Part shown: in pieces, positions 17,319-25,661 of the stretch
How positions within the stretch are numbered: the first letter of the stretch is position 1
How the letters are laid out: every line of letters begins with the position of its first letter
Origin: Terriglobia bacterium
Lineage (GTDB): Bacteria > Acidobacteriota > Terriglobia > Versatilivoradales > Versatilivoraceae
NCBI GenBank assembly: GCA_022452285.1
Contig: JAKUNG010000017.1
Coordinates: 34,452-98,451 of the forward strand
Length of the DNA stretch: 64,000 nucleotides
Reading direction: 5' to 3'
Position numbers and translations under genes: made by a program
The notes under the pieces: generated by a model
Told to the model about the DNA's origin: nothing
The model's input: only the letters and a program-made list of their open reading frames with translations
Database searches by the model: none

Positions 17319-19247
17319 CTACTCGCTTAAGTCCATCCTTCGATCATTGCGTTGGCTGAGGAACTGAAGCATTTTACCCCTATTCACTTTGCCGTCAGGC
17401 TTGATGAGAATGGATTTCCCCGTTTGACTAATCTTAGATGTTTGGGCTCGTTTCCAAATAGAAAGAACTTTGTTCTTAGAGTCTATCCGTTCTTTAGGGG
17501 GTGCCTGAGAATCATATTTTAGATTTTTAAATTCTTGAATTTTCCATAAGGACTGACCCGCTAGAAAACGAATTGCTGTGTAGGGATCATTTAGGAGTTC
17601 AGCTAAGAACGGTGCTAACCACTTATCCCCAGAAGTTTCCTTGGCAACATCCCAACCCATGGTTAAGACAGCTAAAGCCCGTTGACCTGCATCACCTCGT
17701 AGAAGCCACAATAAAACTGCCGAGATCTCTTTTTGGTCTTGGGTTAAATTGACAGTAGGAATCTGGTACCACTGATTCAAATATCTCTGAGTCCAGTCAA
17801 GAGTTTGATCAAGATGGCATAAGTTGCATGCATTGGGCCGACCTGTTTCAACACTACTCTGTACAGAAGGGTTATCAATTTGATGACTTCTCTGAGCCTT
17901 TAGTAGACCGTATGCGGTATAGGGCATATGGCAGTTGTAACATCGGCTCCCTGCAGAATTTTCCGGGTGGTGGGTGTGCTGGGTAATTTGTTTTCTGTAA
18001 GACGAATGACAATCCAAACAGGCTTGATCGCCTTCCATACCCTCTGATAATTGGTCAACGCGGGCTTGGTAGTTGTGCATAGAGTGACATGATAAGCAGG
18101 ACATTGTCCCTCTTTGATAACAGGGGGATTCAACCAGTCCATTGTATTCTCTTCCACCCACTCTGACCATTCCATCTGACCAATAGCGGTTACTAAGAAA
18201 GGTGGGATCTTGTTTTTCTAAGTCATTAAGGAGCTTTTCCCACTTAGCTAGTTTTGGGCGGATAGTTGGTTTAGTTTTTTCTAAGTCATCACCAGGACGG
18301 TATTGGAAACCATGTTGCTTTGCATGGTCAAGATCAAGGATATAGAAAATTCCGTGGCATTGTCCACAGATTTGAGATGAAGAGCGATGAGATTCTCGTT
18401 TTGGGTTCACAATGGTTGAATCAGAATTTTTACTAAAGTGGTTTTGATATCTGTGAAGCGGTTCTTGGTTAATCTGAACATGATTAGCAGCAGGTCCATG
18501 ACAGGACTCACAGGCTATGCCAAGTTCACCAACTCGCGTATCAGTTTTTCCTCTTACTTGGGGACGGGATTGTCCAGCAGTGGCATGACACTGGATACAA
18601 TTAAAATTCCAAAATAGGTTCTCATTCTCAACTTGTTCTGGGTATTTAAGGAAGGCATCTTTTAGAGGCACCCATTTATTTTTAAGAATTAGATAGGCAA
18701 ATGGAAAGATTCTTAATTGATTAGATTGGGGCCCTTGAACCCAGTAAATCTGGGTTTGATGGGAACCAGTTGTCATTAATATTTGATTCCAAGTTCCAAT
18801 TTCATTCTGATTGGTTTTTGGGTTCTGGTAAATTTCTTGGGCCCAGAACTCATTATCCTTTTGCTCTAGGTAAAAGCTGTGGCTTTTTGATTTTAGAGTG
18901 ACTTTATCAAAATTCCCCACAACACTTTCCGGACCTGCTGCTTGGGTCATGGTGCGGTGGTAGGTATGGTACCAGCTTGCATACTCCGAAGGATGACAGG
19001 AGCGACATTTAGAAGAGGAAACATAACCTCCTGCTAATCTTGGGTGAGGCAAACTTTTACTTTGAAGTTTCTTTTTTGAAACAGTGGATGAAGTTACATT
19101 GTGCCAAATAAAGGCTCCGGTGGCTGTAAAAACTCCAATGCACAATAATAGCCCCCAAAGCCAGTTTTTAAAAAACCGCCTAATCCAAATAATAGGCAGG
19201 ATACCAATTCCAATAGTTAGTAATACAATCAGGGTTTCAGTATTCAC
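17319..19247 (-). CDS. Octaheme c-type cytochrome, membrane-anchored, with HEAT-like tail
   Basis: A 642-residue protein from GTG. Two hydrophobic stretches at the N-terminus (LIVLLTIGIGILPIIWI and WLWGLLLCIGVFTATGAFIW) anchor it. It carries eight CXXCH motifs: CRSCH, CIQCH, CESCH, CGQCH, CLSCH, CLDCH, CYNCH and CNLCH. The first heme is embedded in SSKCRSCHPSEYASWYHTYH, and the central block DGMVRVGGREYNGLVESPCY is almost the same in the paralogue at 23609. After the last heme comes a HEAT-like helical region (DAGQRALAVLTMGW... NDPYTAIRFLAGQSLW). It is divergent from the TonB receptor, separated by an 828-base spacer. Redox partner and substrate are unknown. Confidence 0.9.
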   Translation of the reverse strand: MNTETLIVLLTIGIGILPIIWIRRFFKNWLWGLLLCIGVFTATGAFIWHNVTSSTVSKKKLQSKSLPHPRLAGGYVSSSKCRSCHPSEYASWYHTYHRTMTQAAGPESVVGNFDKVTLKSKSHSFYLEQKDNEFWAQEIYQNPKTNQNEIGTWNQILMTTGSHQTQIYWVQGPQSNQLRIFPFAYLILKNKWVPLKDAFLKYPEQVENENLFWNFNCIQCHATAGQSRPQVRGKTDTRVGELGIACESCHGPAANHVQINQEPLHRYQNHFSKNSDSTIVNPKRESHRSSSQICGQCHGIFYILDLDHAKQHGFQYRPGDDLEKTKPTIRPKLAKWEKLLNDLEKQDPTFLSNRYWSDGMVRVGGREYNGLVESPCYQRGTMSCLSCHSMHNYQARVDQLSEGMEGDQACLDCHSSYRKQITQHTHHPENSAGSRCYNCHMPYTAYGLLKAQRSHQIDNPSVQSSVETGRPNACNLCHLDQTLDWTQRYLNQWYQIPTVNLTQDQKEISAVLLWLLRGDAGQRALAVLTMGWDVAKETSGDKWLAPFLAELLNDPYTAIRFLAGQSLWKIQEFKNLKYDSQAPPKERIDSKNKVLSIWKRAQTSKISQTGKSILIKPDGKVNRGKMLQFLSQRNDRRMDLSE

Positions 19248-20075
19248 AATTAACTCTGCTGGTCCAGTAGGTTTGTCTTTAATTCCTCATTGTTGAAGGT
19301 CACCCTAAAAATGAACCGGTCAACTATCAATGATAGTAGTAAGAAGACCTTCGAATTTAAAGATTATTAGAGATAGGTTTTGAAATGGTACCAGATCAAA
19401 TAAAATCTCTAAACCTTTATACTTTAATAGCATAAATCCTAGTAATTATACAACTTATAGGTTACATTATAGCGTATTTTATAATGGAGGATGTACGAGG
19501 ATTTTGTAAAAAGAGGGTTTGGATAACTTTAATCATTAGTTGTAAATTTCTCTTAGTAAAATGCGAATTAAATGGCTGATTACAGACAAGCGTACCCAAC
19601 AAAAGATACCTCCTTATAGAAATAAACTGTTCAAGCCTTATTCATAAAAAGCTTCAAATGAAAATATAAGATTTATCCATTATTCCCTACCATTAAATTA
19701 TTGATTTTAAATATTTTTTTGAATTCTGGCGGTTTTGAGTTTTGAAATCTAAATTTAACCCCTAATTTTAAAAAGCATCATTCAGGAGGATTTACTAAAA
19801 TTACAGGAAAATAGCAGACTTTTGCCTTAACTAGTCATTTTTTTCGAGATTACGTAACGAAATCCGAAAAAATAGAGAATCAGAGAGTTTTGGGTTGTGA
19901 ACATTCTGAAAAGGAAAAATATTTATAAATTATATCTCTTTTATTTTCTTTATCTTAAAAATATTTTTTAAATATTTCAAAGTCTGGCATCTCGATTGCA
20001 CTATTTATTTAATGTTATTACCATTAATGGCCTCCATCTGGGGGTCAAAACCCAATAAAAAGGGAGATCAACATT
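19248..20075. other. 828-base AT-rich spacer between octaheme cytochrome and TonB receptor
   Basis: The longest gene-free stretch in the window. It must hold the divergent promoters of the flanking genes. I see no credible ORF, no tRNA and no mobile-element ends. Visible pieces are a near-perfect palindrome at 19323-19337, the 10-bp palindrome CCATTAATGG at 20021-20030, and a GGGAG ribosome-binding site before the receptor ATG. A long untranslated leader or small RNA is possible but not shown. Confidence 0.6.
19323..19337. promoter_or_regulatory. Palindrome ACTATCA-A-TGATAGT, possible operator
   Basis: Two exact 7-base inverted half-sites around one central base, 76 bases upstream of the GTG of the octaheme cytochrome gene on the minus strand. 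The size and symmetry suit a dimeric regulator. No second copy was found in the window. Confidence 0.35.
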
Positions 20076-23000
20076 ATGATCAGAAACACAATGCTCAAAA
20101 GCGGACTAGCTTTGCTGCTGGGCATACTTCTGATCCCTAGTCTTGCGGTAGCCCAAAACGTTACCGGTTTCAACGGGACAATCTCAGATAGCACTGGCGC
20201 AGTTATGGTTGGTGTTGATGTGACGGTCGTTGAAGAAGCCAAGGGATTGGAATATAGTGGGGTAACGAATGATGTGGGTCGGTTTGAAATTCGTGGCATT
20301 TTGCCAGGAACCTATACAATGACTGCCGAAGCCAGCGGATTCAAGCGTTATCAGAATACCGGTGTGCTTGTATTTGATCAGAATATTCGCCGTGTTGACA
20401 TTACGATGGAACTCGGTGAACTTGCTGATGCAATTACGGTTAGTGAAGAAGGGTTCCGAATTGATACCGATACACCAACCCTGAGTTACAAGACGCCTTC
20501 TCGCGAAGTGTATTACCAAAACGTGCAGGCGAGCTTGATCTATCAGGTGGGTGCAGCCCCTGGAGCCATGAACCGTAATGAGCTCAAGGGTATGTATTCC
20601 AATAACACCGCTCCAATTCAGGACGGAATTCTAACGAACGCGTACGGGTTCTTCCGGGCTCCTCAGGAACATCTGCAGGAAGTCCAGTTAAAAACCCAGA
20701 ACGTTGGTGCCGAATTCCAACACGCTAATAACATCCTCGGTGTGGGCCGAAGTGGAACCAATGAATTTCATGGTGAAATCTTCATGGCCTTTGATCACGC
20801 CCGGCTAAAGGCGAAGAACCGCTCTATCGCAGAACGACCTAAGCCGGAAACTGCTCGAATCCGATGGTCTTATGAGGGTGCTGGTCCTGTGTGGATTCCT
20901 GGTGTTTATGATGGTCGAAACCGCACATTCTTCCATGCCAACTATCAGCCAGTTAGTAGTCTTAGACTGGAAATTAATAATAACCTTACGTATCCCACAG
21001 CTCAAATGAGGACTGGAAATCTTTCCGAAATCGCGCAGTTTGCGAGTGGCGGAATGGTCAAAAATCCTTATACGGGCACGCAATTTGCTAACAACACAAT
21101 TCCGACAAGCATGTGGCACCCTCTGGGTACCCGCTTTATCGAATTAGCCCCTGTTCCAGAAAGGGCTGGCGTTGTTAGTAACATGACAGGGATTAACGAA
21201 AACTACTCCAACGATCCTTGGGAGCATTATCGTTTTGACCATCAGATTACTGATAACAATACGATAACGATCAGCCACTTCCGATTCACCCATGTCGGGA
21301 CTGAATCAAAGTGGGATCATGGTCCCTTTGATTGTGGCCGTTCAGGTGAAGGTCCCAATCGTTCATGGAGTATTCAAAATAGCCATGTCTTTTCACCTAC
21401 GGTCATTAATGAGCTTTCAATAGGTCGAGGCCACCAATTTAGTGAAAACTATAGCCTTTGTAATGGTAGCGACCTTCTGGCAGTTCTAGATCCCGGCGGA
21501 ATCATTGATTTCGGTGGACGATCATTTCCGAAGGGTGAGCCAGGAGCGCCTCAAATTATTGGTCAGACCATTGGAAACCTATCGAACGTTGGTGGGTCAT
21601 TCAATCCTGCACCTACCTGCTCTCTTGGTGGCTGTTCTGCCGGACAAGGTTACGGCGACCAAAATAACACCGTTATGCTTAAAGAAGGTGTCTCAATCCA
21701 GTCAGGAAATCACCTAGTTAAACTAGGGTTCTCCAACATCTGGAGTCTTAATGAGCATGGTGGTGCAAACCGTAACTCCTACGGCCGATGGGAATTTACT
21801 GGAAACTTTACTGGATGGGATCTTGGAGATATCTTGTTAGGATTGCCTTACAAGACCGCGATCGCCACTTCGAGACCACCTCGAAGACCTCGCTCCGGAC
21901 AATTAGGGTTCTACCTTCAGGATGACTGGAAAGTCACCTCTAGAGTAACAATCTCTCCCGGAATTAGATTCCAGACCTATGGTGCTGCACACGACCAAAG
22001 TGGCCTATGGTATAACTTTGACATGGCTTCCATGTCAGTGGTTGTTCCAAACAATGCTATTAGTCGTGTGGTCCCAGCCTATCCAACTGCAAAGATTCCT
22101 GTTGTTACGCAATCCGCAGCTGGATATCCTGGAAACCTTTTCCGATATAAAAACCCATTAGTTCAGCCTCGCATGGGAATTGCAATTCGAGTTACCGACA
22201 CCACAGTGATCCGTGCAGGTTGGGGTGTCTACCATGTGCCTTTGACGCCTGCCTATGATATCGGGCAAGCACTCAATGGCTTTACTTCCGGACCATTTGA
22301 GTTAACCGAGTCTTTTGGACCTAACGAAATCGTCAACGGTACACCAACCCTGACGTTCTCGAAGGCCTTTCCGGCTCCTGGCTCTGGATCAATTCCTTTG
22401 CAGAGTGTGCAAGTACTAGCTCCCAAAACTCGTGGAGAAGACTGGCCCTCTGACCAGCAGTGGAACATCACTCTGGAAAAGGAATTGGGTAATGGCTTCA
22501 CAGGACGTGGTTCTTACGTTGGTGCCAAGGGAACACATTGGCCCTACAGCGTGAACCGACAGACTCCTAAAGCCAGCACCATTCCATTTACAGCCGCTCG
22601 CAAGGTCTATGGCGCTGATCCATTTGACAAAATCACCGAAGCATTGGTGGGTGCAAACCAAACCTATCATGGTATGGAGTGGGAAATTCTCCGTCAGTTC
22701 TCAAGTGGTTTATACATGAGAGCTTGGTATGAATTCCGCACCGCACTCAACGACGTTGAAGGTGGTAAATTCGGATGGGTTGGAGTTAGAGGATTCCAAA
22801 CAGAGAATCCCTATAACCGATCAAGAGACAAAGGCTGGGCCGATGGTCACGTTCAGCATAGTGCTCGTGTAATGGCCATTTATGATCTTCCCTTTGGTAA
22901 AGGACAGAAGTACTTCTCCGATGCCACAGGATTCCAACAGATCATGCTTGGTAACTGGACCTTCTCACCCATCGTAACGATGAATGCGAGAAGAGCCAGT

Positions 23001-23414
23001 ACACCTAGTTTCGGTGGTGCAGATACGCCCAACGTCGGTCGCTCTGGTGGACGTCCTGACATCCTTCCTGGCTGCAGAGCCAGTGGGTTCGATGGAAGCT
23101 ATCAAGGTGGCAAGGTTGTTTGGAACCGTGCATGCTTTGCGCAACCGAAAAATGGAAAATATGGAAATGCGACTCGTGGCATGTTAAAACAGCCCCGAGA
23201 TCCTCATTTCAATATCAATGTATTCAAGGTCTTCCCGCTTACCAAGTATGAGAATGGACCATACTTCAAGCTGGAAGCTTTTGTCACAAATCCAATGAAC
23301 CATACCAATCCTAGCGGACCAAATTCGTTGAACATTAATGATCCCCGCTTCGGACGGTATGCTGCAAGTTGGCATACCCGGAGTATTATTTTCCGGTTGC
23401 GACTGGGCTTCTAA
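20076..23414 (+). CDS. TonB-dependent receptor, Oar-like, with carboxypeptidase-regulatory domain
   Basis: A 1112-residue outer-membrane protein. It has a signal peptide (residues 1-26, SLAVA-Q), then a carboxypeptidase-regulatory-like domain (NVTGFNGTISDSTGAVMVGV ... NDVGRFEIRGILPGTYTMTAEASGF), a plug and a beta-barrel ending in the aromatic residue F (SIIFRLRLGF), as outer-membrane barrels do. Length and architecture match the large Oar-type receptors abundant in Acidobacteria; the ligand is unknown but is often an oligosaccharide or peptide. Base composition is about 50% GC by hand count of one 60-base line, against ~40% around it, with more C-ending codons, consistent with high expression or transfer. 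A strong terminator follows. The start has GGGAG nine bases upstream. Confidence 0.93.
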   Translation: MIRNTMLKSGLALLLGILLIPSLAVAQNVTGFNGTISDSTGAVMVGVDVTVVEEAKGLEYSGVTNDVGRFEIRGILPGTYTMTAEASGFKRYQNTGVLVFDQNIRRVDITMELGELADAITVSEEGFRIDTDTPTLSYKTPSREVYYQNVQASLIYQVGAAPGAMNRNELKGMYSNNTAPIQDGILTNAYGFFRAPQEHLQEVQLKTQNVGAEFQHANNILGVGRSGTNEFHGEIFMAFDHARLKAKNRSIAERPKPETARIRWSYEGAGPVWIPGVYDGRNRTFFHANYQPVSSLRLEINNNLTYPTAQMRTGNLSEIAQFASGGMVKNPYTGTQFANNTIPTSMWHPLGTRFIELAPVPERAGVVSNMTGINENYSNDPWEHYRFDHQITDNNTITISHFRFTHVGTESKWDHGPFDCGRSGEGPNRSWSIQNSHVFSPTVINELSIGRGHQFSENYSLCNGSDLLAVLDPGGIIDFGGRSFPKGEPGAPQIIGQTIGNLSNVGGSFNPAPTCSLGGCSAGQGYGDQNNTVMLKEGVSIQSGNHLVKLGFSNIWSLNEHGGANRNSYGRWEFTGNFTGWDLGDILLGLPYKTAIATSRPPRRPRSGQLGFYLQDDWKVTSRVTISPGIRFQTYGAAHDQSGLWYNFDMASMSVVVPNNAISRVVPAYPTAKIPVVTQSAAGYPGNLFRYKNPLVQPRMGIAIRVTDTTVIRAGWGVYHVPLTPAYDIGQALNGFTSGPFELTESFGPNEIVNGTPTLTFSKAFPAPGSGSIPLQSVQVLAPKTRGEDWPSDQQWNITLEKELGNGFTGRGSYVGAKGTHWPYSVNRQTPKASTIPFTAARKVYGADPFDKITEALVGANQTYHGMEWEILRQFSSGLYMRAWYEFRTALNDVEGGKFGWVGVRGFQTENPYNRSRDKGWADGHVQHSARVMAIYDLPFGKGQKYFSDATGFQQIMLGNWTFSPIVTMNARRASTPSFGGADTPNVGRSGGRPDILPGCRASGFDGSYQGGKVVWNRACFAQPKNGKYGNATRGMLKQPRDPHFNINVFKVFPLTKYENGPYFKLEAFVTNPMNHTNPSGPNSLNINDPRFGRYAASWHTRSIIFRLRLGF

Positions 23415-23436
23415 AGAGTCTAGACCTTATTTACGT

Positions 23437-23476
23437 AAACCAGGCAGCCAGACCAACGGCTGCCTGGTTTTTTTTT
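23437..23476 (+). terminator. Rho-independent terminator after the TonB receptor
   Basis: Perfect 13-bp stem AAACCAGGCAGCC / GGCTGCCTGGTTT with loop AGACCAAC, running straight into nine consecutive T (23468-23476). It lies 22 bases after the receptor stop codon and separates it from the downstream octaheme cytochrome. It is the strongest terminator in the window. Confidence 0.95.
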
Positions 23477-23608
23477 GGTTGAAAGATTTGAGATAAGGAA
23501 AAATTCATCGGTTTGTCGGTTAGATTAGATCTGATTTTGTGGAAAAATATGTAAAACTGTGATGTTATCATTCCATCTTTGGATCAAAGGGATTGATGGT
23601 TGGTTATT

Positions 23609-25492
23609 ATGATCAAGCGTTTCAAAAGTCCGCTGATGTATTTTTCGCTTGGAGGTGGTTTGCTCCTAGTGATCATACTTAGTTTTTATGAGGCAGGAAT
23701 CTTTGGGGCGGTACAAAGTGGCGAAGAGACTGGTAAAAACATGCCAGTTGAGGTTCTTCCCAAGGGTTTTGTTTCCTCAAAAAACTGTAAATCCTGTCAT
23801 ATAGAGGAATACAATAGTTGGAGAGAAAGCTATCATCGCACAATGACCCAGGTGGCTAGTCCCGTGTCAGTAAAGGGTCCATTTAATGGTGATAAGTGGA
23901 ACCTTCATGGTGAAACTTATCGTGCATTTCAGAAAGGGAAAAGATTTTGGGCAGATCTTCCAGGGCCTAATCAGAGTCGGCTTGAAAAGGAGATTGTCAT
24001 GGTTACGGGATCCCACCACCAGCAAATTTATTGGTTCGCTAGTGGAAATTCCAGAAAGCTTGAACAGTTTCCTTTTGTTTACCTGCTGGGGGAGGAACAG
24101 TGGATTCCACAGAAAACTCATTTTGTCATGGAACCAACAAAGGTAGTATCCACTGAGCCGGGATCGTGGAATATTTCCTGTATTAAATGCCATGTAACCA
24201 TTGGGCGTCCACGCTATGGAGGTAGAGACAACATAGATAGTTTAGTTGGTGAGTTTGGCATAGCCTGCGAAGCCTGTCATGGTCCCGGTGAAGATCATAT
24301 TCGTCAATATAGTAATTTACAGAATCAAACGAAGAAAATATCTAAAGTGTCCTCAAAAAAACAGAAGTCATTAATTAATCCTCGAAAATTGACTCACCGC
24401 AGATCAGCTCAAGTATGTGGACAGTGTCACGGTATCTTTACTTTCAATAATACTAAGGATGGTTTGGAATGGAATTCAAAGGGGTTTTCATATAGGCCAG
24501 GAGACGATTTACACAAGAGTCGTTTTTATATTCGAAAATCAAATCAACACAAGGTTCCGGCTCAAAACCTGATCAAGGCTAATCCGAAGTTTATGGAGCA
24601 GAGTTTTTGGCCAGATGGCATGGTTAGAGTTTCGGGGCGAGAGTTTAATGGAATGATGGAATCACCCTGTTACCAGCGTGGAGAATTGACTTGTATCTCC
24701 TGTCATGAGCTGCACAAGTCGGCTGGCGATTCCAGGCCCTACAAGGAGTGGGCTAACGATCTTATGAAGAAGGAAATGCTGACGGATCAGGCATGTTTGC
24801 AATGTCACAAGTCATTTGCCTCCAAGGTAGTAAACCATACTCACCATTCTGAAAATTCGCCTGGTAGCCAATGTACTAACTGCCATATGCCCTATTCAAC
24901 ATATGGTCTCCTTAAGGCTATCCGGAGCCATCAGATTAGTAACCCAACGGTGGCTGAAAGTACAGACTTTGGGCGCCCAAATGCATGCAACCAATGCCAT
25001 TTAGATAAAACCCTGGATTGGACTGCTACCTATCTCGAGAAGTGGTACCAAGTGCCTAAACCACAGCTTTCCTCTGATGAAAAATCTGTGGCGGCTTCCT
25101 TACTGTGGCTTCTTCGAGGAGATGCGGGTCAACGTGCTCTTATTGCTTGGAGCATGGGCTGGGAACCAGCACGTCGGGCTTCTGGCAAGGAATGGATGCC
25201 ACCCTATTTGGCACAGCTTTTAGTTGATCCCTACGATGCTGTTCGTTTGCTTGCTTATTGGTCACTGCGCACTCTACCCTCATTTCGAAATTTTGATTAT
25301 GACTTTGTTGCATCCGAGGTCCAACGTCTGTCTGCAAGAAACAATGCGATCCAGATTTGGAACCAAAGGTCTCAAAAGGATAAAATGGGTTCTGATTCTG
25401 TCCTCATTACTCGTCAGGGTATAATAAAAGAAACTATTTTCCAGCGATTACTGAGAGAGCGGGATGATAGACCAGTGAACCTAGCAGAGTAG
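23609..25492 (+). CDS. Octaheme c-type cytochrome (paralogue of 17319-19247)
   Basis: A protein of 627 residues from the ATG at 23609 (a TTG three codons earlier is the longer option). One N-terminal membrane helix (LMYFSLGGGLLLVIILSF) is present. It has eight CXXCH motifs: CKSCH, CIKCH, CEACH, CGQCH, CISCH, CLQCH, CTNCH and CNQCH, in the same spacing as the paralogue, with the shared DGMVRVSGREFNGMMESPCY block and HEAT-like tail (DAGQRALIAWSMGW). The two octaheme genes flank the TonB receptor in divergent orientation. The terminator ahead of it implies its own promoter. Expected to face the periplasm; function unknown. Confidence 0.9.
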   Translation: MIKRFKSPLMYFSLGGGLLLVIILSFYEAGIFGAVQSGEETGKNMPVEVLPKGFVSSKNCKSCHIEEYNSWRESYHRTMTQVASPVSVKGPFNGDKWNLHGETYRAFQKGKRFWADLPGPNQSRLEKEIVMVTGSHHQQIYWFASGNSRKLEQFPFVYLLGEEQWIPQKTHFVMEPTKVVSTEPGSWNISCIKCHVTIGRPRYGGRDNIDSLVGEFGIACEACHGPGEDHIRQYSNLQNQTKKISKVSSKKQKSLINPRKLTHRRSAQVCGQCHGIFTFNNTKDGLEWNSKGFSYRPGDDLHKSRFYIRKSNQHKVPAQNLIKANPKFMEQSFWPDGMVRVSGREFNGMMESPCYQRGELTCISCHELHKSAGDSRPYKEWANDLMKKEMLTDQACLQCHKSFASKVVNHTHHSENSPGSQCTNCHMPYSTYGLLKAIRSHQISNPTVAESTDFGRPNACNQCHLDKTLDWTATYLEKWYQVPKPQLSSDEKSVAASLLWLLRGDAGQRALIAWSMGWEPARRASGKEWMPPYLAQLLVDPYDAVRLLAYWSLRTLPSFRNFDYDFVASEVQRLSARNNAIQIWNQRSQKDKMGSDSVLITRQGIIKETIFQRLLRERDDRPVNLAE

Positions 25493-25605
25493 GCTACTCA
25501 ATATCTAAAATAATGGTTTACCAGTTAGGGGAAGGGTAAGAACTTTTCTCAAGGCAGCATATTGGCTTAAAAGTAATTTAAGTTTCAGCTTTAAAAATCA
25601 GGTTC

Positions 25606-25635
25606 TTGTAACTACGGTAAAAGCTTTGATATAAT
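25606..25635 (+). promoter_or_regulatory. Sigma70-like promoter of the first PPC-PSD1-DUF1501 cassette
   Basis: TTGTAA (25606-25611), an 18-base spacer, then a perfect TATAAT (25630-25635). The start codon at 25662 lies 27 bases downstream, preceded by AGAGGA, giving a short leader. It is the best promoter match I found by eye. Confidence 0.7.
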
Positions 25636-25661
25636 TTAATCCTATACTGAGAGGATTCTTT

